Positions 25,954 to 36,879 of a stretch of DNA of 64,000 bases are shown here, one piece after another. The notes beneath the pieces were generated by a model. It was not told where the DNA came from. It ran no database searches and saw only the letters and a program-made list of their open reading frames with translations. A program made the translations under genes and the position numbers. The stretch covers positions 62,001 through 126,000 of the forward strand of contig JANQJF010000023.1 in the NCBI GenBank assembly GCA_028281765.1, in the 5' to 3' direction. Position 1 is the stretch's first letter. Each line of letters opens with the position of its first letter. This DNA is from Planctomycetota bacterium. GTDB lineage: Bacteria > Planctomycetota > UBA1135 > UBA2386.

Positions 25954-26091
25954 CTAGTGCCCCGCGTCCGAAGTCCGCATCATAAGTAGCCGGCCATTCG
26001 ACCCGTTCGCTGCGTTGCTGCTCCTCAACTTGTCCACTGACAAGCCGTGTCGTCGCAGCGCCTTGCGAGCGAATCGCAGGAACACCGACAT
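25954..26091 (-). CDS. Possible 45-residue ORF in the hypE / hydrogenase-protease gap
   Basis: The only notable content of the 188-base gap after hypE is a minus-strand ORF from ATG 26091 to TAG 25954. Its composition (KALRRHGLSVDKL, then RSSNAANGSNG) looks more protein-like than the shadow frames nearby. No Shine-Dalgarno precedes it and I cannot name a family. It could equally be part of a dispersed intergenic repeat. A weak hairpin, CTTGTC (26029-26034) with GACAAG (26039-26044), lies inside it. Confidence 0.2.
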   Translation of the reverse strand: MSVFLRFARKALRRHGLSVDKLRSSNAANGSNGRLLMMRTSDAGH

Positions 26092-26136
26092 ACGCGTCAA
26101 ACATCAGCGACACCCCACTAGCCGCGGGGGCGCGCA

Positions 26137-26598
26137 TCAACGACGGGTGTATGCACACTCTTCGGCGATGGTCTTCGCCAGATCGTCCGCGGCGCGCGCG
26201 ACCGGCGCACTGAGCCCGTGGCCGTGCGCGAATTCGCGGGCTTCGACGCCCCAGACGACGAGGCGTTCGGGGAGTCGACCGAGGGTGCGCGCGAGCTCGA
26301 TCGCGTCGGCCAGATCGAACGCGTGGGTGGACACGAACGAGCCGAGTTCGGCGCCCACCGCATCGTCGGTTGCATCGAAGCGGCGCACCGTGCCCGGTGC
26401 CGCGCCGGACTGCATCGCATCCACGACGTGCACGCAAGTCGCGCCGTGCCAGCAGTCGAACAGCGCGAGTGTGTCGCCGCCTACGGTCGCGAGCCGGACG
26501 TCGTCGTCCACCGATTCTCGCATGCGCGCGATGACCTCGATGCCGAGCGCATCATCGCCCCGGTCCGGGTTGCCGATCCCGATCACGAGCCCGCTCAC
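26137..26598 (-). CDS. [NiFe] hydrogenase maturation endopeptidase (for HydA)
   Basis: 153 residues from a GTG overlapping the hydA stop as GTGA. The long upstream extension of the frame is Arg-rich and overlaps hydA, so it is rejected. [13 protein letters not shown] at residues 6-18 is the family signature, a second Asp is in VVDAMQSG (about 66), and a His in THAFDLADA (about 98). It is the last gene of the 3b operon, so it presumably cleaves the nine-residue tail of HydA. It differs clearly in sequence from the protease at 15783-16301. Confidence 0.9.
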   Translation of the reverse strand: MSGLVIGIGNPDRGDDALGIEVIARMRESVDDDVRLATVGGDTLALFDCWHGATCVHVVDAMQSGAAPGTVRRFDATDDAVGAELGSFVSTHAFDLADAIELARTLGRLPERLVVWGVEAREFAHGHGLSAPVARAADDLAKTIAEECAYTRR

Positions 26599-27887
26599 CT
26601 TCGCACCACGTTCAGTTTGAGAAAGTGCGTCGAGCAGGAGATGCACGGGTCGTAGTTGCGTACCGCCTGTTCGCACTGCCACTGCAGCTGGTCGTCGGGC
26701 AGCGCGATCCGCGGAGCGACGAAGCGCCGCAGATCGTCCTCGATCGTCGCTTGGTTCTGTGACGTCGGCGGGATGATGCGCGCGGACTCGATCGAGCCGT
26801 CCGCGCCGATGCGGTACGTGTGATGCAGCAGTCCACGCGGTGCTTCGGTCGCCCCGTAGCCGGTCGCCGCGCGCACTGGCACGTCGACGTACGGTCGGTC
26901 CGGTCGCTCGAGATTCGCGAGGACTCGCAGCGCTTCTTCGCACGCGTGGATCGTCTCGACGGCGCGCACGACGATGCTTCGGAACGGGTTCGTGCAGACG
27001 TGATCGAGCCCCGCTCGAGTCGCTGCCTGCTTGGCGCCAGGCGACAGCTTGTCGGAGTTGAGCGCGTAGCGGGCCAGTGGACCGACGTGGTAGAAGCCTC
27101 GATCCTTGAGGCGGCAGTGGAGCGCGGTGGAGTGCTCGACGTGCACCTCTTCGAAGTGTTCGTGGTAATCCTGGGCCGCGATGTCGACGCCATGGGAGCT
27201 GACGATGCGTCCTTCGTTGAATGGATACTCGTCGGGATGACGCAGCGCGACGAACTCGTAGTCGACCTCGAAGTCGGGGAAGTCGAACGTCGTGACCCAG
27301 CTCAGCGTCGCATGCGCGTCCTCGAGGGCTATCTCGAGCTGCCGCGCCAACGCGTCAAACTCGTCGGACGGCGGGATCTTGTAGAAACCGCCGACTCGCA
27401 CGTTGATGGGGTGGATCTCGCGGCCGCCGAGCAGTGCGACGATCGCGTTGCCAGCCTTCTTCAGCCGCAGGCCACGCTCGACGACCTCGGGGTGATCCTT
27501 CGCGAGCTCGACGACGCTGTGTCGGCCCAGGAAGTCCGGCGCATGCAGCATGTAGACGTGCAGCGCGTGGCTCTCGATCCATTCGCCGCAGTAGAGCAGT
27601 CGCCGCAGAGCCCGCAACGGACCATCGACGCGGACACCGCAGGCGTCTTCCATCGCGTGCACGGCGCTCATCTGGTAGGCGACCGGACAGATGCCGCAGA
27701 TGCGTGCCGTGATGTCGGGAGCTTCGCTGTAGCTGCGCCCTCGCAAGAACGCCTCGAAGAACCGCGGTGGCTCGAAGATCTTCAGCTTGACGTCCTGCAC
27801 GATGCCGTTCTCGATGAGCACGTCGAGTGCACCCTCGCCCTCGACCCGCGCGAGGTAGTCGACCTTGATCGTGCGGCGCTCGCTCAT
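26595..27887 (-). CDS. hydA: Group 3b [NiFe] hydrogenase large (alpha) subunit
   Basis: 430 residues from ATG 27887 (ATGA overlap with hydD). The L1 motif has C64-G-I-C67 in [11 protein letters not shown], and L2 is D-P-C415-I-S-C418-S-T-H421. Nine residues follow His421 and would be cut on maturation. The motif spellings and the operon partners (hydB, hydG, hydD) fit the bidirectional NAD(P)-linked group 3b enzymes, known also as sulfhydrogenases in Pyrococcus. Cytosolic; couples H2 and NAD(P)H. Confidence 0.93.
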   Translation of the reverse strand: MSERRTIKVDYLARVEGEGALDVLIENGIVQDVKLKIFEPPRFFEAFLRGRSYSEAPDITARICGICPVAYQMSAVHAMEDACGVRVDGPLRALRRLLYCGEWIESHALHVYMLHAPDFLGRHSVVELAKDHPEVVERGLRLKKAGNAIVALLGGREIHPINVRVGGFYKIPPSDEFDALARQLEIALEDAHATLSWVTTFDFPDFEVDYEFVALRHPDEYPFNEGRIVSSHGVDIAAQDYHEHFEEVHVEHSTALHCRLKDRGFYHVGPLARYALNSDKLSPGAKQAATRAGLDHVCTNPFRSIVVRAVETIHACEEALRVLANLERPDRPYVDVPVRAATGYGATEAPRGLLHHTYRIGADGSIESARIIPPTSQNQATIEDDLRRFVAPRIALPDDQLQWQCEQAVRNYDPCISCSTHFLKLNVVRR

Positions 27888-28669
27888 CGCTGCGTGTCTT
27901 TCGTATCGCCGGCGCTGCGGAACGGCTCGGCCCATGTGTTGAACGTGTGGTAGGCGCGCCCGACGTCAGGCTCCGGGACGCCGAGCTCGCGACGCCACCA
28001 TTCCGTCAGCGAGGCGCTGTTCGCGCGTTCCGTCGGCCCGAAGCAGCCGAAGCACGCGCGGTCGTAGGTCGGACAGAGCGCGCCGCACCCGGCGTGCGTG
28101 ACCGGCCCGAGGCACGCCGAGCCTTGGGCCACCATCACGCACACGGTGCCGCGACGCTTGCATTCGACGCAGACGCTGTGCGACGGGATCCGCGGCTTTC
28201 GGCGGTTCAGGAACGCGCTGAGCACTTCGAGCAGCTGGCCCTTGTCGATTGGGCAACCGCGGAGCTCGAAATCGACCTGCACGTGGTCGGCGATCGGTGT
28301 CGACTGTCCGAGCGTGTCGATGTACTCGGGCGACGCGTACACCGCGCGCGTGAACTCCTCGACGTCGGCGAAGTTTCGCAGCGCTTGGATGCCGCCGGCC
28401 GTCGCACACGCGCCGATCGTGATCAGCGTGCCCGACTGTGCGCGCACCTCGTGGATGCGCTCGGCGTCGTGCGGAGTAGTGATCGAGCCCTCGACCAGCG
28501 ACACGTCGTACGGGCCTTCGACCATCGCGCTCGAAGCCTCGGGGAACATCGCGATCTCGATCGCGCCGGCGACCGCGAGCAGCTCGTCTTCGCAGTCGAG
28601 CAGGCTCAGCTGGCAACCGTCGCACGACGCGAACTTCCAGACGGCCAGTTTGGGGCGAGTGTTCTTCAT
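27884..28669 (-). CDS. hydD: Group 3b hydrogenase small (delta) subunit
   Basis: 261 residues from ATG 28669 (ATGA overlap with hydG). C16-x2-C19 in [10 protein letters not shown], with the later GACATAGG motif and the cysteines after PIDKG, gives the proximal [4Fe-4S] cluster. A C-terminal cysteine-rich part ([11 protein letters not shown], then [19 protein letters not shown]) gives further clusters. There is no Tat signal. It links the NiFe centre in HydA to the flavin subunit HydG and the ferredoxin-like HydB. Confidence 0.92.
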   Translation of the reverse strand: MKNTRPKLAVWKFASCDGCQLSLLDCEDELLAVAGAIEIAMFPEASSAMVEGPYDVSLVEGSITTPHDAERIHEVRAQSGTLITIGACATAGGIQALRNFADVEEFTRAVYASPEYIDTLGQSTPIADHVQVDFELRGCPIDKGQLLEVLSAFLNRRKPRIPSHSVCVECKRRGTVCVMVAQGSACLGPVTHAGCGALCPTYDRACFGCFGPTERANSASLTEWWRRELGVPEPDVGRAYHTFNTWAEPFRSAGDTKDTQR

Positions 28670-29523
28670 AGCTCGTGCACCGCCATCAGTCGTTCCATCC
28701 GCGGCCACGGAAACACAGGGCCATCGAGGCAGACGAACTCCGGCCCCAGCTGGCAGTGGCCGCAGAATCCGACCGCGCACTTCATGTTGCGTTCCATCGA
28801 CAGGTGCACGCGCCGCGGATCGACGCCGCGCTGCACGAGCTCCTGCGCAGTGAACCTCATCATGATCTCCGGGCCGCACAGGAAGGCTGCCGCCTCATTG
28901 GGCTGGAAGTCGGCATAGCGAATCAGCGTCGTGACTACGCCGATGTGTCCGTCCCACGCGTGATCCGCGTGATCGACCGTGACTTCGACCTGGATGTCGG
29001 CCGCCCGCCACGAAGCGAACTCGTCGGTGTAGAGCAGCTCGCGCGGCTCACGCGCGCCGTACATGACGACGACATCGTCGAACGAGGCTCGGTCCGCCAT
29101 GATCGCAGTGACGACGGGCCGCAGGGGAGCCATGCCGATCCCGCCGGCGCCGATGACGATATCGCGGCCACGTTCGTGCTCGAGCGGCCAGGCTGTTCCG
29201 AACGGTCCCCGAACGCCGAGCGTGTCCCCAGGGCCGAGCTGGCACAACGCGTGCGTGACCGCGCCGACGTCGCGAATCGTGTGTACGACAGCGTCGCGGT
29301 CGCCGAGTCCGGCGACGGAGATGGGCACTTCGCCGATGCCGAACACGTACAGCATCAGGAACTGCCCGGGTCGCGGCCGCCGCGGTTCGGAGCCCGCGCT
29401 CGGGGCGATCTCGAGCGTGACGACGTCCGGGGTCTCGCGGGCCGCGCGGAGCACGGTCCACGGTTCCGGCAGCAGCGGCTCCCCGCTCGCGTCGTTCCCT
29501 ACGTTGCTAGTCGCGCTTGCCAT
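28666..29523 (-). CDS. hydG: Group 3b hydrogenase FAD/NAD(P)-binding (gamma) subunit
   Basis: 285 residues of the ferredoxin-NADP reductase / dihydroorotate dehydrogenase electron-transfer fold. The N-terminal FAD domain is [12 protein letters not shown] ... PISVAG, the nucleotide site is [12 protein letters not shown] (about 125-136), and the C-terminal [2Fe-2S] ligands are in [12 protein letters not shown] and the later C in FVCLDGP. It passes electrons between the iron-sulfur chain and NAD(P). It overlaps the upstream cyclic-nucleotide-binding gene by 17 bases. Confidence 0.92.
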   Translation of the reverse strand: MASATSNVGNDASGEPLLPEPWTVLRAARETPDVVTLEIAPSAGSEPRRPRPGQFLMLYVFGIGEVPISVAGLGDRDAVVHTIRDVGAVTHALCQLGPGDTLGVRGPFGTAWPLEHERGRDIVIGAGGIGMAPLRPVVTAIMADRASFDDVVVMYGAREPRELLYTDEFASWRAADIQVEVTVDHADHAWDGHIGVVTTLIRYADFQPNEAAAFLCGPEIMMRFTAQELVQRGVDPRRVHLSMERNMKCAVGFCGHCQLGPEFVCLDGPVFPWPRMERLMAVHEL

Positions 29524-29968
29524 ACACGTCGAGGAGCTGGAGGCGGGTGTCGGCGAAGCGCTGGATGAGCTTGCGGGCGAAGCGCTTCATCAGGTCGAAT
29601 CCGAGGCGCGGATCCGCGTCGCACTTGCCGCGCAGGCACTTGCCGTCGAACTGCACGACGCGGGTGTCGTCGATCGAGCGCGCGTCGAACTGCGCGACGT
29701 TCGGCTCGAACAGCCAGGACCAGCCGACGACGTCGCCGTCCGACAGCGTCTCGAACACGAACGGATCCTTGCCGGGCGCGGTCATCTCGAGCGAGAGCTT
29801 GCCCCTCCGGATGAGGAAGAAGTGGTCCGCCGGGGTGCCGGCCCGTAGCAAGAACTGGCCGGGCCGAAACACGGCGATCTGCCCGCAGCCGGCGATCAGG
29901 TCGAGGTCGGCGGCCGACAATCCCTCGAAGAACGGGTGCTCGCCGATCACCGTGTCGAGTTCCTTCAT
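29507..29968 (-). CDS. Cyclic-nucleotide-binding domain protein without DNA-binding domain
   Basis: 153 residues from ATG 29968 (ATGA overlap with hydB). A single cNMP-binding beta-roll with [29 protein letters not shown] (a phrase split here only for description) and [13 protein letters not shown]. The usual Arg of the phosphate-binding cassette is not obvious. The C-terminal helices (about 115-153) are too short for a CRP-type helix-turn-helix, so it is not a CRP regulator. Such genes are known inside group 3b operons, where a regulatory role on the enzyme is suspected. Confidence 0.82.
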   Translation of the reverse strand: MKELDTVIGEHPFFEGLSAADLDLIAGCGQIAVFRPGQFLLRAGTPADHFFLIRRGKLSLEMTAPGKDPFVFETLSDGDVVGWSWLFEPNVAQFDARSIDDTRVVQFDGKCLRGKCDADPRLGFDLMKRFARKLIQRFADTRLQLLDVYGKRD

Positions 29969-31068
29969 GACTGGGCTCCTCGCAACTGCGCGACCTCTTC
30001 GATCAAGTCGATTCCGACCGGGCACCACGTGATGCAACGCCCGCAGCCGACACATCCCGAGCTGCCGAACTGCGCGACCCACGAGCCGAGCTTGTGGGTC
30101 AGCCATTGGCGGTAGCGGGACGCCGTCGTTTTCCGCACTTCGCCTCCGTAGAGGTAGCTGAATCCGGGGTTGAAGCACGAGTCCCAGCGACGCCAGCGCT
30201 CGGCATGCTCGCCCGTCAGGTCGGAGACGTCCTCGACGTCGCTGCAGAAGCACGTCGGGCACGCCAGCGTGCAGTTGGCACACGAGAGGCAGCGCTCCGC
30301 GATCTGCTCCCAGCGCGGGCTTTCGTAGCTCGCGGCCATCAGCTCGGGCAGCGCCTCGGGATCGATGCGGCGTTGCTGCTGGTCGGCTGCGTTCTCGACG
30401 CCGGCGCGAGCCGCGTCCAGCTCGGCAGCCGTGGCCGCACGCGTCGGGAGTTCGGCCAGGATCTCGGCGCCGCGATCGCTGCCGGCGCGTGCGACGAACA
30501 CGTGCTCGTCTCCGAGCACTTCGGTCAGCGCCAGGTCGAAGCCGGCGTCGACCCCGGGCCCGGTGTTCATCGAGTCGCAGAAGCACGTCGCCGCCGACTC
30601 CGTGCACTCGACCGCGATGACGAGGGCCGCCGCGCGCGTGTCGCGGTAGTGCGGCTCCGCATACTCGCCGCCGGCGAACACACGATCTTGGATGCCGAGT
30701 GCCGCGAGCTCACACGCTCGCACGCCGAGAAACGCGTAGCGCGGTGGGGCGCTCGGCTCGTCGACGCGCTCGAAGCCCTGATCCCCACGCCGGAGCTGCC
30801 ACAGGCGTCGCTCCGGCGGGAAAACGAACTTCTTCCACGAGTGCGGGCCGACGACGTAACCGAACAGCGCCTCGTCGTTTCGGCGGTGGAGCCGATAGTG
30901 CCCCGGCGCCTGCTCGTCGGTCCAGCCACGCGGCAGATCCTCGGGCGAGCGAAGTCGATCGTAGACGATCGCACCGTCGCGCACCGTCGGTCCGACGCAC
31001 TCGTAGCCGCGCCGCGCGAGCGCAGCGAACAGCGTGTCGAACGAGTCTCGTGCTACGACGACGGTCAC
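29965..31068 (-). CDS. hydB: Group 3b hydrogenase iron-sulfur (beta) subunit
   Basis: 367 residues from GTG 31068, where family similarity begins ([16 protein letters not shown]). An ATG 108 bases further up is possible but adds a Pro/Lys-rich stretch that does not look like the family. Two [4Fe-4S] sets are visible: [12 protein letters not shown] (near residue 257) and [12 protein letters not shown] (near 340), with additional cysteines in [11 protein letters not shown]. It is first in the operon and relays electrons within the cytosolic 3b complex. Confidence 0.9.
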   Translation of the reverse strand: MTVVVARDSFDTLFAALARRGYECVGPTVRDGAIVYDRLRSPEDLPRGWTDEQAPGHYRLHRRNDEALFGYVVGPHSWKKFVFPPERRLWQLRRGDQGFERVDEPSAPPRYAFLGVRACELAALGIQDRVFAGGEYAEPHYRDTRAAALVIAVECTESAATCFCDSMNTGPGVDAGFDLALTEVLGDEHVFVARAGSDRGAEILAELPTRAATAAELDAARAGVENAADQQQRRIDPEALPELMAASYESPRWEQIAERCLSCANCTLACPTCFCSDVEDVSDLTGEHAERWRRWDSCFNPGFSYLYGGEVRKTTASRYRQWLTHKLGSWVAQFGSSGCVGCGRCITWCPVGIDLIEEVAQLRGAQS

Positions 31069-31183
31069 GTCCGGGATCTTACCGCGACGTCGCTGAGTTT
31101 GATGGCTCGACTTTGCGCGGTCGCATCCGGGCTTTGTTGGAGGCTGCGGCCGATGGATTTCCGGTGCCTCATGCATCGTCTCC

Positions 31184-32299
31184 TCAAACCCATTCGAACC
31201 ACTGCTCAGCGGTCGATCGGGCGACTCGGTCCGATCGCTCGTCCCCGGCGAAGCGGCGCAGCGCTTCGATGAGCTTCAGTCCGTGTATAGACTGGCGTTC
31301 GACCGCGATCGCGGTGAGCTCGGGCCACGGCCGCAGGCGTCGGCGCACGTGGGACTCCGGCACGAACGGTGCGCCATAGGCGCGATGCAATGCGACGGTC
31401 GCCTGCTTCGCGTACGCGACCAGCTGGTGAGCCGTCGGCGTGTCGACGACCGGCAGCAGCAATCCGACCGCGGCCGGGCCCGTGACGTTGTGGAGGAGCC
31501 AGATGCGGTTGCGTTCCTGCACCAGCATCTCGAGCAGTGCGGTCGTGGTCACGAGAACGAGTGACCGCAGCTCGCGATGGGGAGTGACCCCCGGCGCGGC
31601 GCGGCGAATCGGATCGGCGAACGCGTAGGCGAGCAGCGGGCCCATGACCTGGTGGAAGCCCGGCTCTTCGTCCGCGCCGGCGCGTGCCTCGATCTCGGCG
31701 AAGCTCTGCCTCAGGTCCGGGGTGGAGTGCGGCGTGGCCGTCACCGGCAGTTCGACGAATCGCGCTGCCCAGTAGGCGAGGCCTGCCGCCAGCTCCAGGC
31801 GCCGTTCGGGTGTGTCGCGGCGCTGCAGGCCTCGCACGGCGTGAGCGGTGCGAATCAGGCCGTGGAACGTCGCGCCCGACAAACCCGGCGCGAGTCTTGG
31901 CGCCCATCGCGATACCACGGTGCGCCAGCTGCGATCGCGCAGTTCGGCGCGGAACAGATCGAACCAGTCGCCGTGACGTTCGATGTCGCCCAGAACCTCC
32001 GCGGCATCCTCGATCGGCGCCCGCCGCGACAACGGCGCGTCGTAGTAGCGCACGCCGTCGAACCAGTCGGTCGGCAGCCGAGCGTTCGGCGCGAGCGCGT
32101 GGAGCGCGTCTGCAGCCATCGGGTAGTGGTTGGCACCGCCGCCACTCTCGGGCGGGATCGCGGCGTGCATCGCGACCAGTCGGTCGTAGTCACCGCGTGG
32201 CGTGCGGGAATTGCCCTCGTCGAGGCGGCAGCTACTCAGGCTCGCGCCGGCGATGGTTGCACTGCAGTGCACGACGAAGTCTCGGCGATCGAGGGGCAT
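31184..32299 (-). CDS. Exported Tat lipoprotein, questin oxidase-like (DUF4243)
   Basis: 371 residues. The N-terminus has a twin-arginine-like RRDF, a hydrophobic run and a lipobox ending at LSSC (Cys23), so export by Tat and lipid anchoring are predicted. The body carries histidine-rich helices such as [14 protein letters not shown] and [11 protein letters not shown], typical of questin oxidase-like proteins (Baeyer-Villiger type in fungal anthraquinone pathways). The bacterial substrate is unknown. It ends 115 bases before hydB on the same strand, so read-through into the 3b operon is possible. Confidence 0.65.
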   Translation of the reverse strand: MPLDRRDFVVHCSATIAGASLSSCRLDEGNSRTPRGDYDRLVAMHAAIPPESGGGANHYPMAADALHALAPNARLPTDWFDGVRYYDAPLSRRAPIEDAAEVLGDIERHGDWFDLFRAELRDRSWRTVVSRWAPRLAPGLSGATFHGLIRTAHAVRGLQRRDTPERRLELAAGLAYWAARFVELPVTATPHSTPDLRQSFAEIEARAGADEEPGFHQVMGPLLAYAFADPIRRAAPGVTPHRELRSLVLVTTTALLEMLVQERNRIWLLHNVTGPAAVGLLLPVVDTPTAHQLVAYAKQATVALHRAYGAPFVPESHVRRRLRPWPELTAIAVERQSIHGLKLIEALRRFAGDERSDRVARSTAEQWFEWV

Positions 32300-32483
32300 G
32301 GACGGATCCTACGATACCGGCCCGTTTCGGTCCGACTTCGTCGCGACTCACATCTCACGTTCGACGTCTTGCTGCCCACGTTTTCGTTCGAGCTGCTCGA
32401 GCCACGAGTCTCGTCAGCGAACGCGCGCTGTCGTAAAATGTGAGTTCCGAAGTTGCAGTCCGCGCGCTCGAGAGTCTCACACG

Positions 32484-33203
32484 ATGCCGTCGACCCACGA
32501 GATCACAGTGTTCCGCCTGGAGGGCGTGACCAAGGTCTATCGAATGGGTGAGGTCGAGGTGCACGCGCTGCGCGGCGTGGACTTCGAACTGTACGAAGGC
32601 GAGTTCGTAGTTCTGCTCGGCCCTTCGGGCAGCGGCAAGTCGACGTTGCTCAATATCCTCGGTGCGCTCGACGTGCCGACGGATGGGAAGATCTGCTATC
32701 GCGATCAGGTGCTCACGCGAGCCAGCGCGAACACGCTCACCGAGATCCGTCGGTCGAAGATCGGGTTCGTGTTCCAGTTCTACAACCTGATCCCGAGCCT
32801 GACGGCGCGAGAGAACGTGGCGCTGGTCACCGACATCGCGGAAGCGCCGATGAATCCGGCAGACGCGCTCGACCTGGTCGGACTGTCGGACCGTTTGGAT
32901 CACTTCCCGGCGCAGCTATCCGGCGGCGAACAGCAGCGGGTGGCGATCGCACGCGCGATCGCGAAGCGGCCGCAGGTCTTGCTGTGTGACGAGCCGACCG
33001 GCGCGCTCGACATCTCGACTGGCAAGCTCGTCCTCCAGGCGCTGAGTCGCATCAACGCCGAACTCGGGACGGCCGCCGCCGTGATCACGCACAACGCGGC
33101 GATCGCGGGCATGGCACACCGGGTCGTGCAGATCGCGGACGGGCGGATCTCCCACATCCAGGTGAACGAGCGGCAGGTCTCGCCCGACGAGCTGTCTTGG
33201 TGA
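32484..33203 (+). CDS. MacB/LolD-type ABC transporter ATPase
   Basis: 239 residues from ATG 32484. Walker A is GPSGSGKST (about 45-53), the signature LSGGEQQR, and Walker B LLCDEP. The sequence belongs to the lipoprotein/macrolide exporter (o228) family that pairs with FtsX-fold permeases. Its stop overlaps the permease start as GTGA, and a membrane-fusion protein follows, completing a three-gene efflux or lipoprotein-trafficking unit. Confidence 0.9.
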   Translation: MPSTHEITVFRLEGVTKVYRMGEVEVHALRGVDFELYEGEFVVLLGPSGSGKSTLLNILGALDVPTDGKICYRDQVLTRASANTLTEIRRSKIGFVFQFYNLIPSLTARENVALVTDIAEAPMNPADALDLVGLSDRLDHFPAQLSGGEQQRVAIARAIAKRPQVLLCDEPTGALDISTGKLVLQALSRINAELGTAAAVITHNAAIAGMAHRVVQIADGRISHIQVNERQVSPDELSW

Positions 33204-35575
33204 AGCCCATGGCGGCGATCGACACCAAAGCACTGCGGGACCTCTGGCGCATGCGGGTGCAGCTCCTCGCGATCGCCGCGGTCGTGGCCGCCGGCGCCGG
33301 ACTGTTCCTCGCGATGCGCACGACCATGCGCTCGCTGCAGCACGCGCAAGCCGACTACTACAGCCGCGAGCGTTTCGCCCACGTGTTCGCGAGCTGCAGG
33401 CGCGCGCCCGAGCACATCGCGAGAAAGTTGCGGGCGATTCCGGGCGTGCAGGATCTGCAGACCAGAGTGGTCGCCAACGTCACGCTCGACGTGCCGGGGA
33501 TGATCGAGGCCGGCGCAGGACGACTCGTGTCCATTCCCGACCACGGCCGGCCTGCGGTCAACGACTTCCGGCTCCGCAGTGGAAGGCTTCCGAGGTACGA
33601 CGAAGAGGTCATCGCGAGCGAGGCGTTCGTTCTGGCTCATGACCTCCCGCTGGGGGCGACGATCGGCGCGGTCATCAACGGTCGTTGGCAGCGCCTCAGG
33701 CTCGTGGGCACGGCACTCACCCCCGAGTACACGTATGCGCCCGGTCCCGGATCGATCTTTCCCGACGATCGGCGTTTCGGCGTCCTGTGGATGCTGCGGC
33801 GGGCACTCGGGCCCGGCTTCGACATGGAGGGTGCGTTCAACGACGTGTCCTTTCGCCTGGAGCGTGGGGTCTTGTCGCGCTCGGTCATCCAGCGGATCGA
33901 TTCGATCTTGGATCGATACGGTGGTCGCGGCGCGATCGCGCGCGCGGACCAACAGTCGCACTTCTTCGTCGAGAACGAATTCGCGCAGCTGCGGACGCAG
34001 ACGGTCATGCTGCCGACCCTCTTTCTCTTCGCGGCGGCGTTCTTGTTGAACGTCGTCGTCGGTCGGATCGTCTCGGGACAGCGCGAACAGATCGCCGTCA
34101 TGAAGGCGCTCGGATATCACGACCGTGAGGTCGCGCTTCACTACGCGAAGATCGTCGGGATGGTCGTCGTGATCGGGCTCGTCGCGGGCATCGTGGTCGC
34201 GGGCTGGCTCGGCTCCTCGATGACGGAAGCGTACGCGACGCTGCAATTCCGCTTTCCGGATGTGACCTACCAGATGGCGACGGGCGAAGCCCTGTGGACG
34301 GCTGCGATCTGTGCGGCTGCCGCCGGAATAGGCACTCTCGGGGCCATCCGTCGCACGTTCCGGTTGCCGCCGGCTGAAGCGATGCGGCCGGAAGCTCCGC
34401 CGAGCTATCGCCCCACGCTGCTCGAGCGCGTGGGGCTGGCCGCGCTGCTCACGCCAGCGGCGCGAATGGTCGTCCGGGAGCTGGAACGAAAGCCGTGGCG
34501 CGCGGCGGGCTCCGTTCTGGGCATCGGGATGGCTACGGCTCTGGTCGTCGTGAGCACGTTCGCGTTCGGCGCGGTCCAGCACATGCTGCGAGTCCAGTTC
34601 GGGCTGACGCAGCGTGAGGACGTGCAGCTCACGCTCGCGGAACCACGGGCGACCGGAGCGTTGAGCACTCTCGAGCATCTGCCCGGAGTGAAGCGCGTGG
34701 AGCCGTTCCGGTCCGTCGCGGCTCGACTCCATGCCGGGCCTCGACAGAGACGCGTCGCGATCCAAGGCGTGCCGGCGGACTCCACGCTCCATGCCGTCCT
34801 GGACCTCGACCTGAACGAGATTCCCGTGCCGCGCGACGGGCTTCTCCTGTCACGGAAGCTGGCCGAAGTACTCGATGTGTCGGTTTCCGACGTCGTCCGT
34901 GTCGAGGTGCTCGACGGGAATCGGCCGACTCTGGAGCTGCCGGTTGCGAGGATCCTCGAGTCGTACTTCGGGTTGGTCGCCGTCATGGAGCTCGGATCCC
35001 TGTGCCGCGCGCTCCACGAGGGTCCGAACCTGAGCGGCGCTCGGTTGATCGCCGACGCGAAGCGAATCGACGAGCTGCACCGCGCGGTCAAGGACACGCC
35101 GATCGTCGCTGGCGTCGTCTCCAAGAGCGCGACGGTCGGGACCGTGCAGGCCCTGCTCGATCGAAGCATCGGGTCTGCGATGACGATCAGCCTGATGTTC
35201 TCGCTCGTGCTGGCTTTTGGCGTGCTCTACAACGCCGCCCGAATCACGCTGGCCGATCGCGCTCGCGAACTCGCCAGTTTGCGCGTGCTCGGATTCCGGC
35301 GTAGCGAGGTCGCGGGCATTCTGCTCGGTGAGCTCGCGGTTCTGGTCGTGATCGGCCTGCCGTTCGGCTTGTTTCTGGGCCGGACGCTGGCCGTCTTGTT
35401 CTCCGCGTCCCCGGGTTTCAACAACGAGCAGTTCCGACTGCCGCTGGTGATCGAGCCATCGACCTACGGGATCGCTGCGGTCACGGTTCTCGCGGCCGCA
35501 GTGGTCTCGGGTTGGGCCGCCTGGCGGAAACTCGAATCCGTGGACATCATCGAGGTCCTCAAGACGAGAGACTGA
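33200..35575 (+). CDS. FtsX-fold ABC transporter permease
   Basis: About 791 residues from GTG 33200 (GTGA overlap). A TTG three bases upstream and an ATG at 33209 are alternatives. It is twice the size of a MacB permease: one N-terminal helix, a large extracytoplasmic domain, three helices (about 275-400), a second extracytoplasmic domain and three more helices near the C-terminus. This is the duplicated FtsX arrangement seen in LolCDE-like and bacitracin-type permeases. It is followed by an HlyD/MacA-like gene. Substrate unknown. Confidence 0.88.
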   Translation: MKPMAAIDTKALRDLWRMRVQLLAIAAVVAAGAGLFLAMRTTMRSLQHAQADYYSRERFAHVFASCRRAPEHIARKLRAIPGVQDLQTRVVANVTLDVPGMIEAGAGRLVSIPDHGRPAVNDFRLRSGRLPRYDEEVIASEAFVLAHDLPLGATIGAVINGRWQRLRLVGTALTPEYTYAPGPGSIFPDDRRFGVLWMLRRALGPGFDMEGAFNDVSFRLERGVLSRSVIQRIDSILDRYGGRGAIARADQQSHFFVENEFAQLRTQTVMLPTLFLFAAAFLLNVVVGRIVSGQREQIAVMKALGYHDREVALHYAKIVGMVVVIGLVAGIVVAGWLGSSMTEAYATLQFRFPDVTYQMATGEALWTAAICAAAAGIGTLGAIRRTFRLPPAEAMRPEAPPSYRPTLLERVGLAALLTPAARMVVRELERKPWRAAGSVLGIGMATALVVVSTFAFGAVQHMLRVQFGLTQREDVQLTLAEPRATGALSTLEHLPGVKRVEPFRSVAARLHAGPRQRRVAIQGVPADSTLHAVLDLDLNEIPVPRDGLLLSRKLAEVLDVSVSDVVRVEVLDGNRPTLELPVARILESYFGLVAVMELGSLCRALHEGPNLSGARLIADAKRIDELHRAVKDTPIVAGVVSKSATVGTVQALLDRSIGSAMTISLMFSLVLAFGVLYNAARITLADRARELASLRVLGFRRSEVAGILLGELAVLVVIGLPFGLFLGRTLAVLFSASPGFNNEQFRLPLVIEPSTYGIAAVTVLAAAVVSGWAAWRKLESVDIIEVLKTRD

Positions 35576-35598
35576 CGAGGCACAATGAGGTGTGAGCC

Positions 35599-36861
35599 AT
35601 GAAGAAGCGCTGGTGGAAATGGGCCGCGTGGACCGTCGTTGGATTGGGCGTGGTCGCGCTCTTGGTGCGCGCGTTCCAGCCGTCACCCGTGCTGGTCGAT
35701 ACGGCCGTCGTCTCGCGAGGCATGCTGTCCGTCACCGTCGACGACGATGGTTGGACTCGGGTCCGGGAGAGGTACACCATCACCGCCCCGATCGAAGGGC
35801 GGTTGCTGCGCACGAGGCTCGATCCTGGCGACGCCGTGAGCGCCCACGACACGGTCGTCGCGGAGTTCGCTCCCGTGTCGCCCAACCTCCTCGACGCGCG
35901 GAGCCGGGCCGAAGCGGTCGCACGGGTTTCACGGGCCGAAGCCTCGATGCGAGAGATGGCGGCGCGTCGAGACCAGGCGTCGGCGGACTTGGACCTCGCG
36001 ACCAGCGAGCTCCAGCGAGTGCGAGAACTCGTCGAGACAAGCGTTCGATCGATCGCGGATCTGGAGGCGGCGGAACGCAACGAGCGCAGCGCGCGCGAAG
36101 GGCTGCGCGCCGCGGAGTTTGCCGTCCAGGTCGCGACGTTCGAACACGAGATCGCTCGCGCCAGTCTCGGCGAGCCCACGGACGGTGAGATCGCGGACCC
36201 CACCGACAGCACCGTGCACGACGAGAGCTCGGGTGCTGCCGTAGGGCGGCGTCTACGCCTTCGCTCTCCGATCCACGGCCGTGTGATCCGTGTCCACGAG
36301 GAGAGCGCGCGCGCTCTCTCCGCCGGCACGCCGCTCGTCGAGATCGGCAACCCGGAGCTTCTCGAGGTCGTCGCGGACTATCTCACCCGAGACGCGGTCA
36401 AAGTGCAGCCGGGGATGACCGCCCTCGTCGAAGGCTGGGGCGGCGAGTCCGAAACCGGCGAGGACCTGTCGCTACGCGGGCGGGTGCGCATCGTCGAGCC
36501 CGGAGGCTTCACGAAGACGTCGGCGCTCGGGGTCGAAGAGCGGCGCGTGCACGTGGTCGTGGATCCGACCGGTGACCCAGAGGACTGGGCCGCACTCGGC
36601 GACGGCTTTCATGTCGAGCTGCGCATCGTCCTGTGGCAACAGGACGACGTCGTGCTCGTCCCGACCGGTGCCCTGTTCCGTGATGGTGACACGTGGGCGG
36701 TTCTCGTGATCGAAGACGGGGTAGCCCTGCAGCGTGCGGTCCAGCTCGGGAAGCGCAACTCGCTGGAAGCTCAGGTGCTCGACGGACTCGACGTCGGTCA
36801 GTCCGTCGTCATGTATCCCAGCGGCATGCTCGGCGACGGCACGCTGGTCAAGAGTCGGTGA
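35599..36861 (+). CDS. MacA/HlyD-like membrane fusion protein
   Basis: 420 residues with one N-terminal membrane helix (about 8-25). The order is lipoyl half-motif (ITAPIEGRLL), a coiled-coil hairpin (about 95-175, rich in Ala, Glu and Arg), the second lipoyl half (LRSPIHGRVIRV) and beta-barrel domains. It bridges the periplasm for the preceding ATPase/permease pair. It starts 23 bases after the permease stop. No outer-membrane factor gene is adjacent. Confidence 0.88.
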   Translation: MKKRWWKWAAWTVVGLGVVALLVRAFQPSPVLVDTAVVSRGMLSVTVDDDGWTRVRERYTITAPIEGRLLRTRLDPGDAVSAHDTVVAEFAPVSPNLLDARSRAEAVARVSRAEASMREMAARRDQASADLDLATSELQRVRELVETSVRSIADLEAAERNERSAREGLRAAEFAVQVATFEHEIARASLGEPTDGEIADPTDSTVHDESSGAAVGRRLRLRSPIHGRVIRVHEESARALSAGTPLVEIGNPELLEVVADYLTRDAVKVQPGMTALVEGWGGESETGEDLSLRGRVRIVEPGGFTKTSALGVEERRVHVVVDPTGDPEDWAALGDGFHVELRIVLWQQDDVVLVPTGALFRDGDTWAVLVIEDGVALQRAVQLGKRNSLEAQVLDGLDVGQSVVMYPSGMLGDGTLVKSR

Positions 36862-36879
36862 CGCGTTCGAAGACGCGTG

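Noticed and set aside
31069..31176. Upstream ATG start for hydB
   Set aside because: The added residues are Pro/Lys-rich and unlike family members; similarity starts at the GTG at 31068. It is kept as an alternative only.
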